This document shows, piece by piece, positions 47,396-60,125 of a stretch of 64,000 nucleotides of DNA. Origin of the DNA: Promerops cafer (Eukaryota > Chordata > Aves > Passeriformes > Nectariniidae); assembly GCA_013398275.1 (NCBI GenBank), contig VZSE01010767.1, positions 1 through 64,000 of the forward strand, read 5' to 3'. Within the stretch, counting starts at the first letter, position 1; each line of letters starts with the position of its first letter. The notes under the pieces are model-generated. The model made no database searches. It was given only the letters and a program-made list of their open reading frames with translations, and was not told the DNA's origin. The position numbers and the translations under genes are program-made.

Positions 47396-50300
47396 ATCCC
47401 ATGAAATGTTCCTCCATATTTTTTTTCCTGGCAGTAATAAAAATTAAATTTTTATTCCTTCAGAATCAACATTTAGGTTAGTTTATAAAACCTCTTCCCT
47501 CAAAAAATCTAACTTCAGCCCTGTGGCTCTTAACAGTGGTGTCACCTACTTTTGACAAGTTCTGCAAAATAAGAGAGAGACATTGGCTGTTCACCACCAC
47601 TAAGTGGAGCTGGATTCCAATGACAGATTACATGAGGAGCCAGAGAGAAGTCTGAAGTAAACAGGAAAGTCCAGAGACATCCAGCTCAGGTTAAGCAAGG
47701 AATGTACGTGATCCATGTCACACCTATCTGAAGTCATAAACAACCAATCAGTTAGAGATGCTGGAAAGTCACTGCTGAGAAGAGCACTGTCTCCACAAAC
47801 TCATACTGTCCTGCATGCATGTGTCATACAGAAAAGAGAAAAAACATATCCTCTCATGGGTTATCTCAGTCTACAGAGGTCAGCCTTTTATTTCAGAAAG
47901 TTTTCACAACAGTTTTTAATAAAGCTAATTAAAGGCATGCTAGTCTAATCTGCAGCCTGGACATAAGAGGACAGGGATACTTGCATTGATCCATTAGAAA
48001 GGCTAACTTTGGAAATACTTAGAGAACAAGCAATTCACATGATGGAAAAATGAAGTTTCTCTTTTATTTGAATGTTATGACTCACCAATTAGTATTGATT
48101 ATTGCTCCTAAAAAGCTAAGAACATACTCTGCTCCCACTATTAAGGAGGGGAAGCAAGAACATCAGCAAGGCAGTGACATTTAAACAGTAGTTTAAATAC
48201 CTATCAATGCCTGAGGGAGCACGTCCTAGCACATTTCCTATGCTAGACAGGACAGAAAAGTTCATCAAAATGATCTCTCAATCTGATCTCACAAATAATT
48301 TTCATTATGAATATTATATCTCTTGAATATAGTCATTAAAGTCACCACTGATTATAACAAAGGTGTTGACAAGCATCACAAAAAGTCAACACATTTCTGG
48401 ATTGCAACTTATCTATTAATATTTTAGGGGTAAAAGATCAAACTCAAAACTATTATTCTTATCCTGTTGGAAGAAGCTGCTTGTATTTACCTGAACTGCT
48501 GAACAGGATTCAATTCCATTCTGGTAATTAGATGGTCCATTCTAAACCATATCACATTTTTGAAAAAACATCACTGAAAAGAGGTGCTTTCCTTTCACTG
48601 GCTTAATCATGCCAGAGATGCATGAGACCTGCAGAGATGTCTGAATTAAAATTCTTTTTTTCCATCAGCTTCTTTCTCCCACACTTCTTCTATTGAGTTT
48701 TTATATAATTTTTCTAAGTATTATTACAGTTATTGTGGGCTATTGAAGAATAATTGAGTGAAATCTAATAAAAGAACTCTTCCTGTCAGTTTCATTGAAA
48801 TGTGGTAACTCATGATAAATAGGAATGAAAATCACTATTGACTTTCAAGATACTTAATAGATATTTTTGCTCTCACTGTTTTCCAGTTGTGAATATTTGC
48901 TGTGCCAGTATTTTCAATTGAAATTACATAATCCACCAGAACAAAGACTTACTATGGAATTCAAACACACTATTTCTGCTAAGAATAAAAGAACTTTGAA
49001 AGAAAAAGATAAATTTGAAATTATATTTTGTATTCTTTGAGAAATAATTAATCTTTGAACACTCCAGAGTGTGGTCTTTGAAATATGAAATTTCTTTCTC
49101 TGTAAATAAAGACTAATTGATCTTAGCTTTTCTGATCTTGGCCCAACATCTGCAGGAGTTAAAAACGTAACTTTATGAACCTGGCCAACCCAAGGCAGCA
49201 TCTGCATTTCCTCTTGGTCTTGAATCCTGCCAACCACAACCCAGCATGCTGCTTTGATTGATGCAAGAATGTGAATGGTATCCTCTGACAGAGCAGGGAT
49301 TTCCTCTCCACAAAGGAGTTCCTGACTTCTTTTAGTTTCTGTGGGTGCTGGAAATTAATTTAAAATGCCATCCTCTGCACTGTCTGTTTTTCCCATGTCA
49401 AAATACCTTCTCCAGAGTAGGAACTAATCTGGCATTTCTATTAAAATACCTATTCCTACATGCCCAAAATTTGAAAGTGAACTCAGGAAAGCTAAAGCCA
49501 AAATTAATCCAATTCAGCTTTTTTGATTCAAAAGACATCTCTGTTAGACAGAGTCCATGGACCACTCCCATGGTTTTAATAGATTTATTCAAGATTTTCA
49601 ACCAGACTGTGTGATGAGAAACTGTCTTGGCCTGTAAAAATATGCATTTAAACATGTAGCATGTATACTGCAACACTTCTTTGAGGGCAGCATTGCAAAC
49701 TTAGTGATGTCAGAATTACATCCTGACCATATTGCTTCAATATTTAAGTACCTTGTGTCCCTGCATACTTTGGAACAAAACAGAAAATTGATTTAGTTAA
49801 ACTGTAGGTGCTTGGCACCACATTTGTCTCTTACGTGCAGGCACTGCCAAGCACATATTTATTTTTGAAACTCCAGAATACCAAATATTGTACAAATACT
49901 AGAGGGCTAATTTGTTCATCCCCACAGAACATATGCTCAGAGGGAATTCCAAGAAATGGTAGGAAACAAAGAGCTACATTATTTAAATAAATAAAAGTAG
50001 GCATTGATCTGTCTATCTATCTGCAAAGATCCAGATGGAGAACTACAGATAGAGTTAACTACAGCTGAGTCTGAATGCATGAGGACTGTTCTGCTAAACT
50101 AGGAAGAATGTGTAAGATACTGTGCTCACAGAGGCAGGGAAACATTTGTAGGAGAAACTGCTTGCCAAATCCTCACTCATGATGTGAAGAGGCAAGAATG
50201 ATAAAAAGTAAGCAGGTGAAATAGGAAGTTAGAAAAATTTGTGCATGAACTTAAAGGTGGTTCATTTAAGCATAAAGAAGTAGTGACAAATAGTATCAAC

Positions 50301-53271
50301 CCACCCATTTAAGCAGCTGAGCTACATTTGAAGAGCAGGGATTATGTGAAATCTGAGTGATTCAGAAGGTGCCAGGATAATGAAATATAGAATAGGAAGT
50401 GCTGAAATCAACAAATATGCCAAAACTTTGGCAACATTTCTGAGCAGAGTGGGATTAGCTTGTGCAATAAGGTAAACCTTTGTATTACAGACCTGAGAAA
50501 GAACATGATGACATCATTCACAAAGGTTCCCCAGTCTGTCAAAATGTCAAAATAAAGAATTAACCTGTTATTTTAACCTAAGCAGACTCCACTGGGGCAA
50601 ATAAATAGAATGAAATAGACAGTTTTCACTGATGAGCACTAGGAATCAAATTCCCAGTTACTTACATATTCCCAGGTATTCCTAAATAAAATGCCAAACA
50701 CTACTGAAAAGGAAACACTGTAACTACTAGATTTATAATTGAACTGAATATATATTTTCAGAAGAATGTGACATTTTTCCCTGAAGATGCAAATAAAAAA
50801 CCCTAGCAAAACCATTTTAAATATGCAGGAAAGTGTGTGTTTCTAATAAATATGTAGAGTGTGTGCATATTTTAATATAATTGCCCTGTACAACATAAGC
50901 AATTCTTACCAGACAATATATTCTAACTATAAAACTAACAACGTGTTTTAATGGAAAATTAGAACAAATTCCTGGTGTGGCTCTGTGGTACAGAGGTGAC
51001 ACTCCTCTATGCATATATACTTACTAAAGTGGAATGAAGCAATTTGACTTGTGATCTGACCTGAAAGTACCATTTGTAGCAGCTGTCAAAGCAATCATTA
51101 AGCAGAGCAATTTTTCATATTTTCCACATACACTGTTTTCACTAGCTTTCATTTAGACCATATTAATTGAATAATATGTGATTATATTTTTGATTATACT
51201 ATAAACTCACACAAATTAATTAACAAAGTCATCACTATATGAGCCCACATCAACATTGTACTTGGTGAGCACTTTGGAGTTCCATTCCTCTCTCAAAATA
51301 CAAAGGAAAAAAATTGTATTTTCACCTCTTGCTCAAATTTCCAAAAGGACATGCTGTTTTCAATCATCTCAACATTCACCTGTAGCATTAAACATTACAG
51401 TGCCATCCAGTTTTACAAAATCCACCCACAGAAGAGGCTGAACACACCCAGCACTTCTCAAGAGGACATTCCTTCCACATTCCCGAGTCTGCCTGTGTTA
51501 ATGTCACTTATGACTTTCCATAAGGGCTTTACACTGCAAAAGTGACATATATGTATAAATGTATATGTGTACACAGTATCACCTCCTGCTGAAGGTGATG
51601 CTAAGCAAACATCAGGAAATACTAGTCCTTTGCTTTACAAGACTGAGTAATTTTTCAGTGCTAATAATATGTTTCCTCTGCAAAGTGAAAGAATTATATT
51701 TTAAAAGTTATTTTAACAATCCTGCTGTTCTCCTAAGGAAATTACATTATAACTGAAGTTTGGTTGGAATTATTTTACTTACTAGTTTTATGGAATTTTG
51801 CTTAACTATAGATGACAACTGAACTTTTTCTCTGTATCCAACATACCAACAATAATTTTTATTTTCTCCTTCTCCATGTTTCAAATTAGAAGAACAATCT
51901 TTTTCCCATGTATTTAAACTGGAAGTGGTTTTACCCAATGCCTTACTCAATGTCTACATCACTGCATAATACAATCTTCCAAGAATAACAATGGCAACAG
52001 AAGGAAGAAAAATACCTTTTGAGAAAGCGACAGGTAAATAAGAACCTGTTCCTAATTAAATAATACTGTATTTAGCTTTCATTTGGCATCTTACCACCAC
52101 ATCAGCCTGCAGGACAGGAGTATAGCTATGCAGAGATGAGCTGTGTTACTGGGACTTTCCTGCTTTTATCAAAAAGGGGCACAGAGGTTTGGAGCTCTAT
52201 GCAACCATTAACATATGCAGAGATTAAGGACAGGGTATACACACGATATTCTAGGGGGAGGGGGAGAATACATCACTGTGATGTAAAGGTGATTAGCAAC
52301 AACTGTCTTCTCATTACCAGTCAGATACTTGCATATTACAAGAATAAAAAGCAATTGTGGGCTCCCTGCTGTGACTTACATAAGATATGCTTTCTCCTAT
52401 TTCAGTAGCTTTCCAGTAACCAATGAAGCACAGCAGTATCCTATCACAACACTAAAGGGAAGACAGCAAGCAGACAACTAATTTTCTTTGCTACATACTC
52501 ATTTGAAATAGAAATTTTAAAAAACCCCAAACCTACACAAGCATCTAGGCAACTATGTTCTTTAGGGAAAAAAAAAAAAAAAAAAGGCGCTCAGTATTTT
52601 ACTTCAGTATTAACTGTTGGTTGCATCTTTTGGTAGCATTTGCACATCAACCAAAGCAAATATTTTCTGTAAATTCTGATCTTCAGTTGGCTTCAGTCAC
52701 CCTGTACCTCCAATAAAAGCCAAAAAGCAGTAACTATAAAAAAAATAAGGCTCAATTGAAGTGAAGCCTTAAATAAGATTAGAAAACTACTGATCTTCCA
52801 CTCTGATTGTAAAAATACCCAAGAAACAGAGCAACATCCTTCACAGTCTTCATCTGTTGTTTTGTGTTGTTTGTTTTGTTTTACAAGGCCTTTTATATCA
52901 AGTAGCAGGCCTGAATTACAGAAGAGACACAACCCTGTTACAGAAGGTTCACAGCTGTACTATGAAGACAAGCTCCCTCTCAGCTGTCAATGAAATGAAG
53001 GAATGGAAGAAGGAGGAATAAACTGTAACATTTAAACATAGACAGAACATGATTTTCTTAACAAAAAATATATCACCTAAGTAGAGGTGCATAAGGAGAG
53101 ACAAAACCTGCCAGTGATCTTGGAGATCATATCATATTTTGGTCCTGCATGGCTTGACATACAGCCATGTGTACACACCCACAGCTCCAGGCTTAGGCTG
53201 CTCCTGGGAAAGCTGCCCTAGAACTCTGCTCTGACACCAAAGTACTGATACAGCAAACCCTCAAAATAGAC
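47396..53271. other. Unique AT-rich sequence, no gene seen
   Basis: A minus-strand 107-codon frame at 48914-49237 and a plus-strand 90-codon frame at 52136-52408 have no recognised domains. An A18 run lies at 52568-52585 and a short T/G-rich patch at about 52855-52885. No transposon ends seen. Confidence 0.5.
52568..52585 (+). repeat. A18 homopolymer
   Basis: Uninterrupted run of 18 A. Nothing to its left looks like a retrotransposed copy, so it is treated as a simple repeat. Confidence 0.85.
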
Positions 53272-53340
53272 ATCCCAAAACCAAACACAAAACCAAAACC
53301 AAACCAAAGAACAAACAAACAAACCACAAAACAAAACAAT
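53272..53340 (+). repeat. A/C-rich low-complexity tract
   Basis: Irregular AAAC, AACC and CAAA words (CAAAACCAAAACCAAACC, then CAAACAAACAAACC). It lies about 230 bases before a second such tract. Confidence 0.8.
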
Positions 53341-53569
53341 CCCAGTCATTTAGTGTTAAATGTTAGATAACTTACACAAGATCATTTTCTGTGAGTTAGA
53401 GATAAATGCTTTCAGCTATCTCAATTCAGGGCTTACAAAAATTGGAAAATCAGCATTGGAAAAGCTGATATGTCCCAGACAGATCAAGTGCTACCAAGAT
53501 GTGCAACTTCTTTTCTACATACTTTTTCTTTTAATATTCTGTTTGTTTGAAACATCCTGAACTGCATTT

Positions 53570-53606
53570 AAAAAAAAAAAAAAAAAAAACAAACCAAACC
53601 AAACAA
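53570..53606 (+). repeat. A20 homopolymer followed by CAAAC repeats
   Basis: Twenty A from 53570 to 53589 are followed by CAAACCAAACCAAAC. It has the form of a decayed A-rich tail, but the sequence to the left (53360-53569) is not a retrocopy that I recognise. Confidence 0.75.
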
Positions 53607-56600
53607 CTAAGTTTTTCAGTCTAGAATCCTAGGTGGTCTGAATCATCACTGCCACCTCCAGAAGATGGCACCAGCCACCTTTGTTATATTTCAGAGGAAT
53701 ATGTTTTCACTTACTACTGTCTTTACTTCATTAATGCACACAAAACCTGTCATCTTCACTGACTCATTTGCTCTTGAAGAAACAAAGTAGGCTGCAAATG
53801 GTTTTCCCAACTTACATCTGCTTTGTAACAATTTACTTGTTTTGCAGCATCGGACTTATATCTCTAAAACATATAACATCTCGATTGACACTGTAAACTT
53901 TCTTGCAAGAATGTCTTTATAAAAACAGAATAAACCAGATATCTCCTAAACGTATCTGTATTTTGTTAGAAAGTATAAAAAGGAATTATCTTAAACATCA
54001 TAATACAACCATAACACTATTAGAAAAATATTTGCTTTGCCTTTATGGAAAATATGCTGTATAAAATATCAACGGATTAAAAAGATATTATTTTCCCCAC
54101 AGATTTCAGTAAATTGCTCATAATTCTGAGTATTGCTTCCAAATCAGAGATGGAATGTCATTACCAAAGAAATGACAATAATATTCCTTTGTGGGATTAT
54201 TACTGAAATATCTCGATCTTTTTGCTGGATAGAAAGGGCACTGCAATGATTATTTTGGGGTCACATCTGCAATTCTAACTTATCTCAAGTCCAGATCACA
54301 CATGACCTTTGAACCCATGCATTTCTTGGAACCTCTCACTGAAAAAAATTTTCGCAGAAGTAACCACACATATGTAGGAAAATTTTTAAAAATCTACAAA
54401 TGTAATTTTTAAACTTTGGAAACATTCCTTCATTCACTAATTGTATCTGAATTCAATACAGCCACAATTTAATTTTTCCCTAATTTCTCCTCTTACAGCA
54501 CCGCGATACAGCAGGGCTACAAGTCCCTGCCTGTTACAGTATCAGATATTTACTCTGTTTGCACTGCCGTGTTCCACCTTCTCCTTTGTTCCTATACTTA
54601 CTGCTGGAAGCTTTCAAGATTTTTAACCAGCATATAAAAGTCCTGTCAACAAAGTCAAACAACAATACGTAAATACATCCTGAATTAAGTTACCAATACC
54701 TGCTGATACACAGAAAGCTTCTAGAAATACTTTCAGTTTAGTATATTTTGTTTGGGTTCATTAAGACACTTTATCCTTTCATTGATCACTAGTGTACAGA
54801 TTAACATAGCACATACCATTTTCTTTCCACATTTTTACATTTCAAACTGGTATTTTAGATAACTTTTTTTCCATTTCTGCATTAGCTGTCAACACACCAC
54901 TCTCATCACAGCCACTAGAAGCCCGTGACTGAATAGGTTTCTTTTTCCCATGCTTCTCCTGCAGACCTGCCAGTCAGCAGGTTCCAGTACTTTATCTGAA
55001 TAAAGCCTGTGAAGTTACATTTTTTGGTTTGTGCAAAGGCCCTTGAAGAAGCTGAAAGACGTGTTGGTCCCTCACTGTAAAAATCACCCAGGGCACAGCT
55101 CAGTCTGCAAATGTAGGCAGGCTCCAGACTCCTGAGAGTTGCACAGCTGCTCCCTACACAGTCAAGATGTTTCCTCAGAGATGCCCCAAGAGAAGGAGCA
55201 CTGAGGGAGGGGTGGGGGTTGCAGGGCTCCCCTGGGGTCGGAGTGGTGGCCAGTGGTGTAATCCATGAGACCTGCACTAGCCTTGAGCTGGATTGGGAGT
55301 GGAACTTCAGTAGCAACACTCACTGCAGGCTGGCTGCAGTGGCCAAGGGACACAGACTGCTCTGCTTTGTTGGGAAGCCAACACCAGCTCTGCAAGACTG
55401 AGCCTTTCATACCTAAAATCTTACTTCTGAATATATATACTGAATTTGCAATACGCCTTTTGTGTAAGCAAAATGCCTACACAGTGCACACAGGCAAACA
55501 CTGAGTATAAAAGTAGCCAGATCTTTTCAGGCAATTTCATTTAGCTTTGAAAGTATCCCACAATCAAAGATCAATACAAGAAGAAGTTAATATAAAAGAC
55601 AGGATTTATTTAAAACTGCCTAGTCTAATTTCACATACACTTGTGCAAATTAATGCTATTCAATACAGTAAAATATTTTCTTTTCTTTACCATGAGTAAG
55701 AATCACTGAGTATTAGAATCTCACTTTTATTTTCAAAGAGTGATAACTCATAATACAATATCTCTCAACTTGAAACGAAAGGAAGGATGTAACCTAAAGA
55801 CTTCCCTGAAGCATATTCCAAGAATTTGCAATGAATCTTTCACTGCAATTTAGTTGAATTGGTTTAGAAGTGCTTATTAAGAGCAGCAGACTTTGACTTC
55901 TAAGAAGAAAGAAAAATAAAGGCTGCTAAGAAAAGTTTTATTAAATACCTCTCAAACCAAATTACAACATACTCTTCAACGTAAATTACTGCTAGACATA
56001 TTTTCTTCATTTCCCCTTGCATAAGCAATATAAAAAAAACCTGAATATCCCTCATCAAAACCCATGTATTTGATTATTTTTAGGGATATACCACAAAAAG
56101 AGTTGTTCCACTGTTTACTAAAAAAAGTTCAAATCACACTTCAAATCACATTGACATCAAATGTTTTCAGATCATATAATTATGAATGATGGTCTGTTTC
56201 AAGGAAAATAAAGAAGAAAAAGCCTAGCTACTTCATATAGCCTGATGTAGTTTAAAAAGCAATCAAATTTCAAAACAAAGGCACTTCACTGGCATGCTAC
56301 TGACCAGAGAGAACAAACCTCCTTCCTAGCCTGTAGCCTATAGGCTCTGAGGGCTCAAAACTTGGGTAGGTCTTAAAACAGGGGCATCTGATCAGATGAT
56401 CAATCTCCTGGAACCTCTGAATACCATTAAGAATTTCAGTGGTTGACCAACTGTTTCAATTACATATTCAAAGACTTCTGAGCTGACAGCAGATGTAGGA
56501 TTTGTCCTTCTCAGCACAGAATGTGGTAGTATCCAACAGACAGAGCTGAAGATATTGACAAAATTAATTTACAGAATCACATTAGCAACATCATAGAATG

Positions 56601-56699
56601 AAACATTTTGAAGCATTTTGATAAAGGAAACGAAGTGATTTTCATGCAGCAATTTAGATCACGGCAACTAGGCTTTTCTGCTCAGAGCTATTTGTCGTT
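53607..56699. other. Unique sequence, no gene seen
   Basis: A more GC-rich patch at about 54960-55400 holds open frames on both strands (134 codons on -, 79 on +). They have no recognised family, and a GC-rich patch with few stops is the simplest explanation. Confidence 0.5.
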
Positions 56700-57530
56700 A
56701 GACCTGCAGATGACAAATGTGGGATGAGGGGCTGACAGACCAAATGGGTATGCTGCAAGCAAGAGGGACCCCAATGAGCTGGAGAAACAGGCTGACAGTA
56801 GCCTCAATTAGTTCAACAAAAGGAAGTACCAAGTCCTGTCCCAGGGGAGGAATAACTCCAGGCTCCAGCACAGACTGAGTAACTGGAATGTGTCTTTTCA
56901 GAAAATACTGTGGGGGTTCTGGTGGTCAAAAAAGCAAAGACCAAGGTCATCCTGAGTGCATTAGGAAGACCACTGCCAGCAAGTGAAGGGACATGGTCCT
57001 TCACCTCTACTCAGCACTGGTGAGGCTGCATCTGGAGTGCCGTGTTCAGCTCTGGACTCCCCACTACAAGAGACACATGGAACCTCTGGAGATACACCAG
57101 CAAAGGGCCATGAAGATGGTGAAGGGCTTGAAGCAACTGTTGTCATATGAGGAGGTGCTGAGAGGGCTGGACTGGAAAAGGGAAAGCTCAGAGTGATGTT
57201 ATCCACAGATATAAATGAGGATGAGGAGAGAAAAGAATGTGGGCCAAGGCTTTTCTCGGTGGTTCACAGTGACAGGACAAGAGGAAATAGGCACACATTG
57301 AGGTACAGGGAATTCCACTTAAAAAGAAGGAGAAGCCTTTCCAATGGTGATGATGGTTATGGACTGGCACAACTTGTCCAGAGAATTCCTGCAGTGGGTC
57401 TGTCCTTGGAGATACTCAGAATGAAGAGGACACATTTCTAAACAACCTGCTGCAGCTGACCCTGTTCTGACCTGAGGGCTGGCCAGAACAACTTGCCCGA
57501 CACCACTGTGGGATCTCTCATGAACGATTT
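56700..57530 (+). mobile_element. Old CR1 LINE, 3' portion
   Basis: CR1 order is clear although diverged: GCAGATGACAAATGTGGGAT (the Ala-Asp-Asp of the reverse transcriptase active site is read at the start of this piece), AGTTCAACAAAAGGAAGTAC, GGAGGAATAACTCCAGGCTC, GGGGGTTCTGGTGGTC, CTGCATCTGGAGTGCCGTG, then GGACTGGCACAACTTGTCCA and GAGATACTCAGAATG in the 3' part. Frames are broken by stops. Same broad subgroup as the copy at 46838. Ends approximate. Confidence 0.9.
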
Positions 57531-59150
57531 GGTGCCATTTCATAATTATTTATTGATGAATAGGAACAAAAATTGTTTCTGAATAAATCGTTTAAGGGCC
57601 CTTTTGCAAACTCTTAATTAGAAGACATTGAAAGAAGAAGTTCAGTATTGTGAAAAGTTAGGCCAAGGTAAAGTTGACTGGGATCTCAACAACAGCCCAA
57701 TTTATTCAAGGAATTTATCTAGACCACACGAAATCAAAAACTCTGTCTCAAAAATGACATAATTTTTCATACCATGTTTAGGAAACACGTTCAAAATTCA
57801 ATTTACATAATGTAGAAGCTATAAAAAGTCATTAAACAGAGATCACCTTTTTTTCAGGAAAGGAAATAGCTCTAATCTGGTTGCATTAGCCTAAAACACC
57901 TGTCTCCTCTGACTTTACTGTGAGTCCTGTGGTTTGATTCAAGACGCAGCAGAAGAGATTAGGAACAGAATCTCACTATGCTCTAAGTAGAACAAGTTCA
58001 TAAAAAAAGCACAAAGGGACCTTTTCTCTCCCTTAATATTGTCCTTCAACCCAGAGACCCTTGGGTCATCCGCAGAGGAAGCCCGTGCTTGAGCACACGT
58101 CACTGCAGCACAGCTCAAAGTAACACTTCCATGTGTCCTTCATGGGGGAAAGAGCACATAAATTTACAACAGGGAGTTTGGGTTTTGGCATGCCAGCTTG
58201 CAGAATGAAATGCAGAAACTTTTTCAGGGGCCCAATCTGTTCAGATATAGTATGAATGACAGACAGGACTGTCTAAACCCATCTGTGATTGTGAGAGATT
58301 GCGCTGAAAATCATGCCGTCACACCCCTCCTGCCATGTGCTGAGTGGAGGTCTAATGATCCCAAGGACTCTGGCAGATCCCATTCCAGATGAGGAAATCA
58401 TAAGGAAGAATGCAGAATATGCATATAACTAAGCCTCTTCCCCTTGGCTTTGATATGGTTCAGTAATCTGTATAATATATGCGGACTACAAATTTATTGA
58501 TGATTTTTTTAAAAATAGATATATGTTTGCATTATTGATATCCCTTTATAGATATGAGGATTAAGCCCTGGAAAAGAACAAACCCACAAATTACACAAGG
58601 CACCTGTTCCATGTTTAGATTTTAGTCTTTTCCTGGAAGGGTGCCAGCATTTTAAATCTTCTTCTAAATATTTGCCCTCTCTGTAACATAAATAACACAT
58701 ATTTTCATATTCCAGAAAGCAAAAGTTGGTATTTAATAATTTGGAGTGAGACCAAAAAAAAACCCAAACAAAACCAACCTCAAAGCTCCACCTCACCCCT
58801 CATATTCTTGAAAATACATGCAATATTACTGTAATACTGTTTTACCTACAACACTCCTTTGCTTGGTGAAACTTCCCATGCAATCTGACCTAGTCTATCT
58901 TCTTTCTGTACTATAGCTTTAACATTCAGCTATTGTTCTTTTCATTGTTTTGGTTTGTTTTTCTTTTTTCTATAAGTACACATGTGCAACTAATTCAGAA
59001 TTTATTTCCAAAGGATTTTATAGTTGGTGTAAGTTGATAATTTAAAAACAAACCAACTAGAATTGCATTTGTTTTTTTCTGGTATCAGAACATCAACTTT
59101 ATTTAGTGGCAGGAGTGAAAGACCATTTTCCCAGACTTTGCTCTCCATTC
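57531..59150. other. Unique sequence, no gene seen
   Basis: No supported gene. A 64-codon plus frame at 58198-58392 is unremarkable. A/C-rich patch at about 58753-58781. Confidence 0.55.
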
Positions 59151-59288
59151 ATACAATCACAGAATGGTTTGGGTTGGTAGGGACCTTTTAAAGATCATCT
59201 CCTTCCAACCCCCCTTGCCGTGGGCAGGGACACCTTGCACTAGACCAGGTTGCTGAGAGCCCCACCCAACCTGGCCTCAAACCTTCCT
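59151..59288 (-). mobile_element. CR1 LINE 3' end, minus strand, short copy
   Basis: Reverse complement of the CR1 terminus: CACAGAATGGTTTGGGTTGG, AAGATCATCTCCTTCCAACC, GTGGGCAGGGACACCTTGCA, CTAGACCAGGTTGCTGAGAG, CCCAACCTGGCCTCAAACC. This is among the least diverged CR1 pieces in the window. 5'-truncated to about 140 bases. Confidence 0.93.
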
Positions 59289-60032
59289 TATTTAGAGAAC
59301 TATTTTGTCTTTTTACTATCTGATTTCTTTAGAACTTGCATCTTGGCAGCTGAGCTTCCTTAAGTAGACTCTAAAATCACATAGATATTTCTTGTAATCC
59401 CAAGGTAATTCAGAGGGTTAAATTAAACTACATAATGCACTGATGAGATTTTTCTTTGCAATTAGCCCTCAATAGGGACCCTCTGCACTGGAAAAGAGTG
59501 CTACTCGATCACTATTTCTAAGCAGTTCAGCAACAGTGCTTCTAAACACTCTTGCATAAAACACTATGCAAGGTATTTACAGCAAAAATATTAAAGCCAA
59601 GTATGTAACAACACTTGTTAATGTAGGAATTTTTAATTTATTACATTTTATGACTGCAAGTAGATCCAGAGAGGGAAGTTAGGAAAATTAGGACTGCCCT
59701 ACCATTTGAAATCTTTACTCCAAATTATATAGTAGCTTGATGCATATAACAAAACACAGAACGTATGCATCAAAATTAAAATAGTACTAGAAATGCTAAA
59801 GGGTCCTGAACAGCTTTTGAAACAAGAATCTTAGACTTTTCTCAGCTTAATTAGATTATACTTTCATGAACTAATTTATACTGTTTCTGCCCTTTGCTCA
59901 TCCCATTAATTCAATTAATGAAATTCTATCTGACATTTCTTTAAATGTTGAAAATTCCCTTCAGAGCACAAGACTGAGAAAAAGATTTAAGAGGGGGAAA
60001 TGTTGTAAGAGAAATAGTTTTGGTTCGATGTT
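59289..60032. other. Unique sequence between two CR1 tails
   Basis: AT-rich, no gene or repeat signature. Confidence 0.55.
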
Positions 60033-60125
60033 TTCACAGAATGTTCAGTGCTGGAAGAGACCACTGGGAGATCATGTAGTCCAACCTCCATGCTCACGCA
60101 CAGTCCCCCAGGATTTCTGAGAGGA
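60033..60125 (-). mobile_element. CR1 LINE 3' end, minus strand, short copy
   Basis: TTCACAGAATGTTCAGTGCT, then GGAGATCATGTAGTCCAACC and TGCTCACGCACAG match the reverse complement of a CR1 end. It is a different subgroup from the one at 59151. The right limit is unclear because the match fades after about 90 bases. Confidence 0.8.

Noticed and set aside
53360..53606. Processed retrocopy with an A-rich tail
   Set aside because: The A20 run resembles a tail, but the preceding 200 bases do not look like any coding or small RNA sequence and no flanking target duplication was found.
54915..55410. GC-rich patch with a 134-codon minus frame, considered as an exon or CpG island
   Set aside because: CpG dinucleotides are few, no clear splice sites or family resemblance were seen, and frames are open on both strands.
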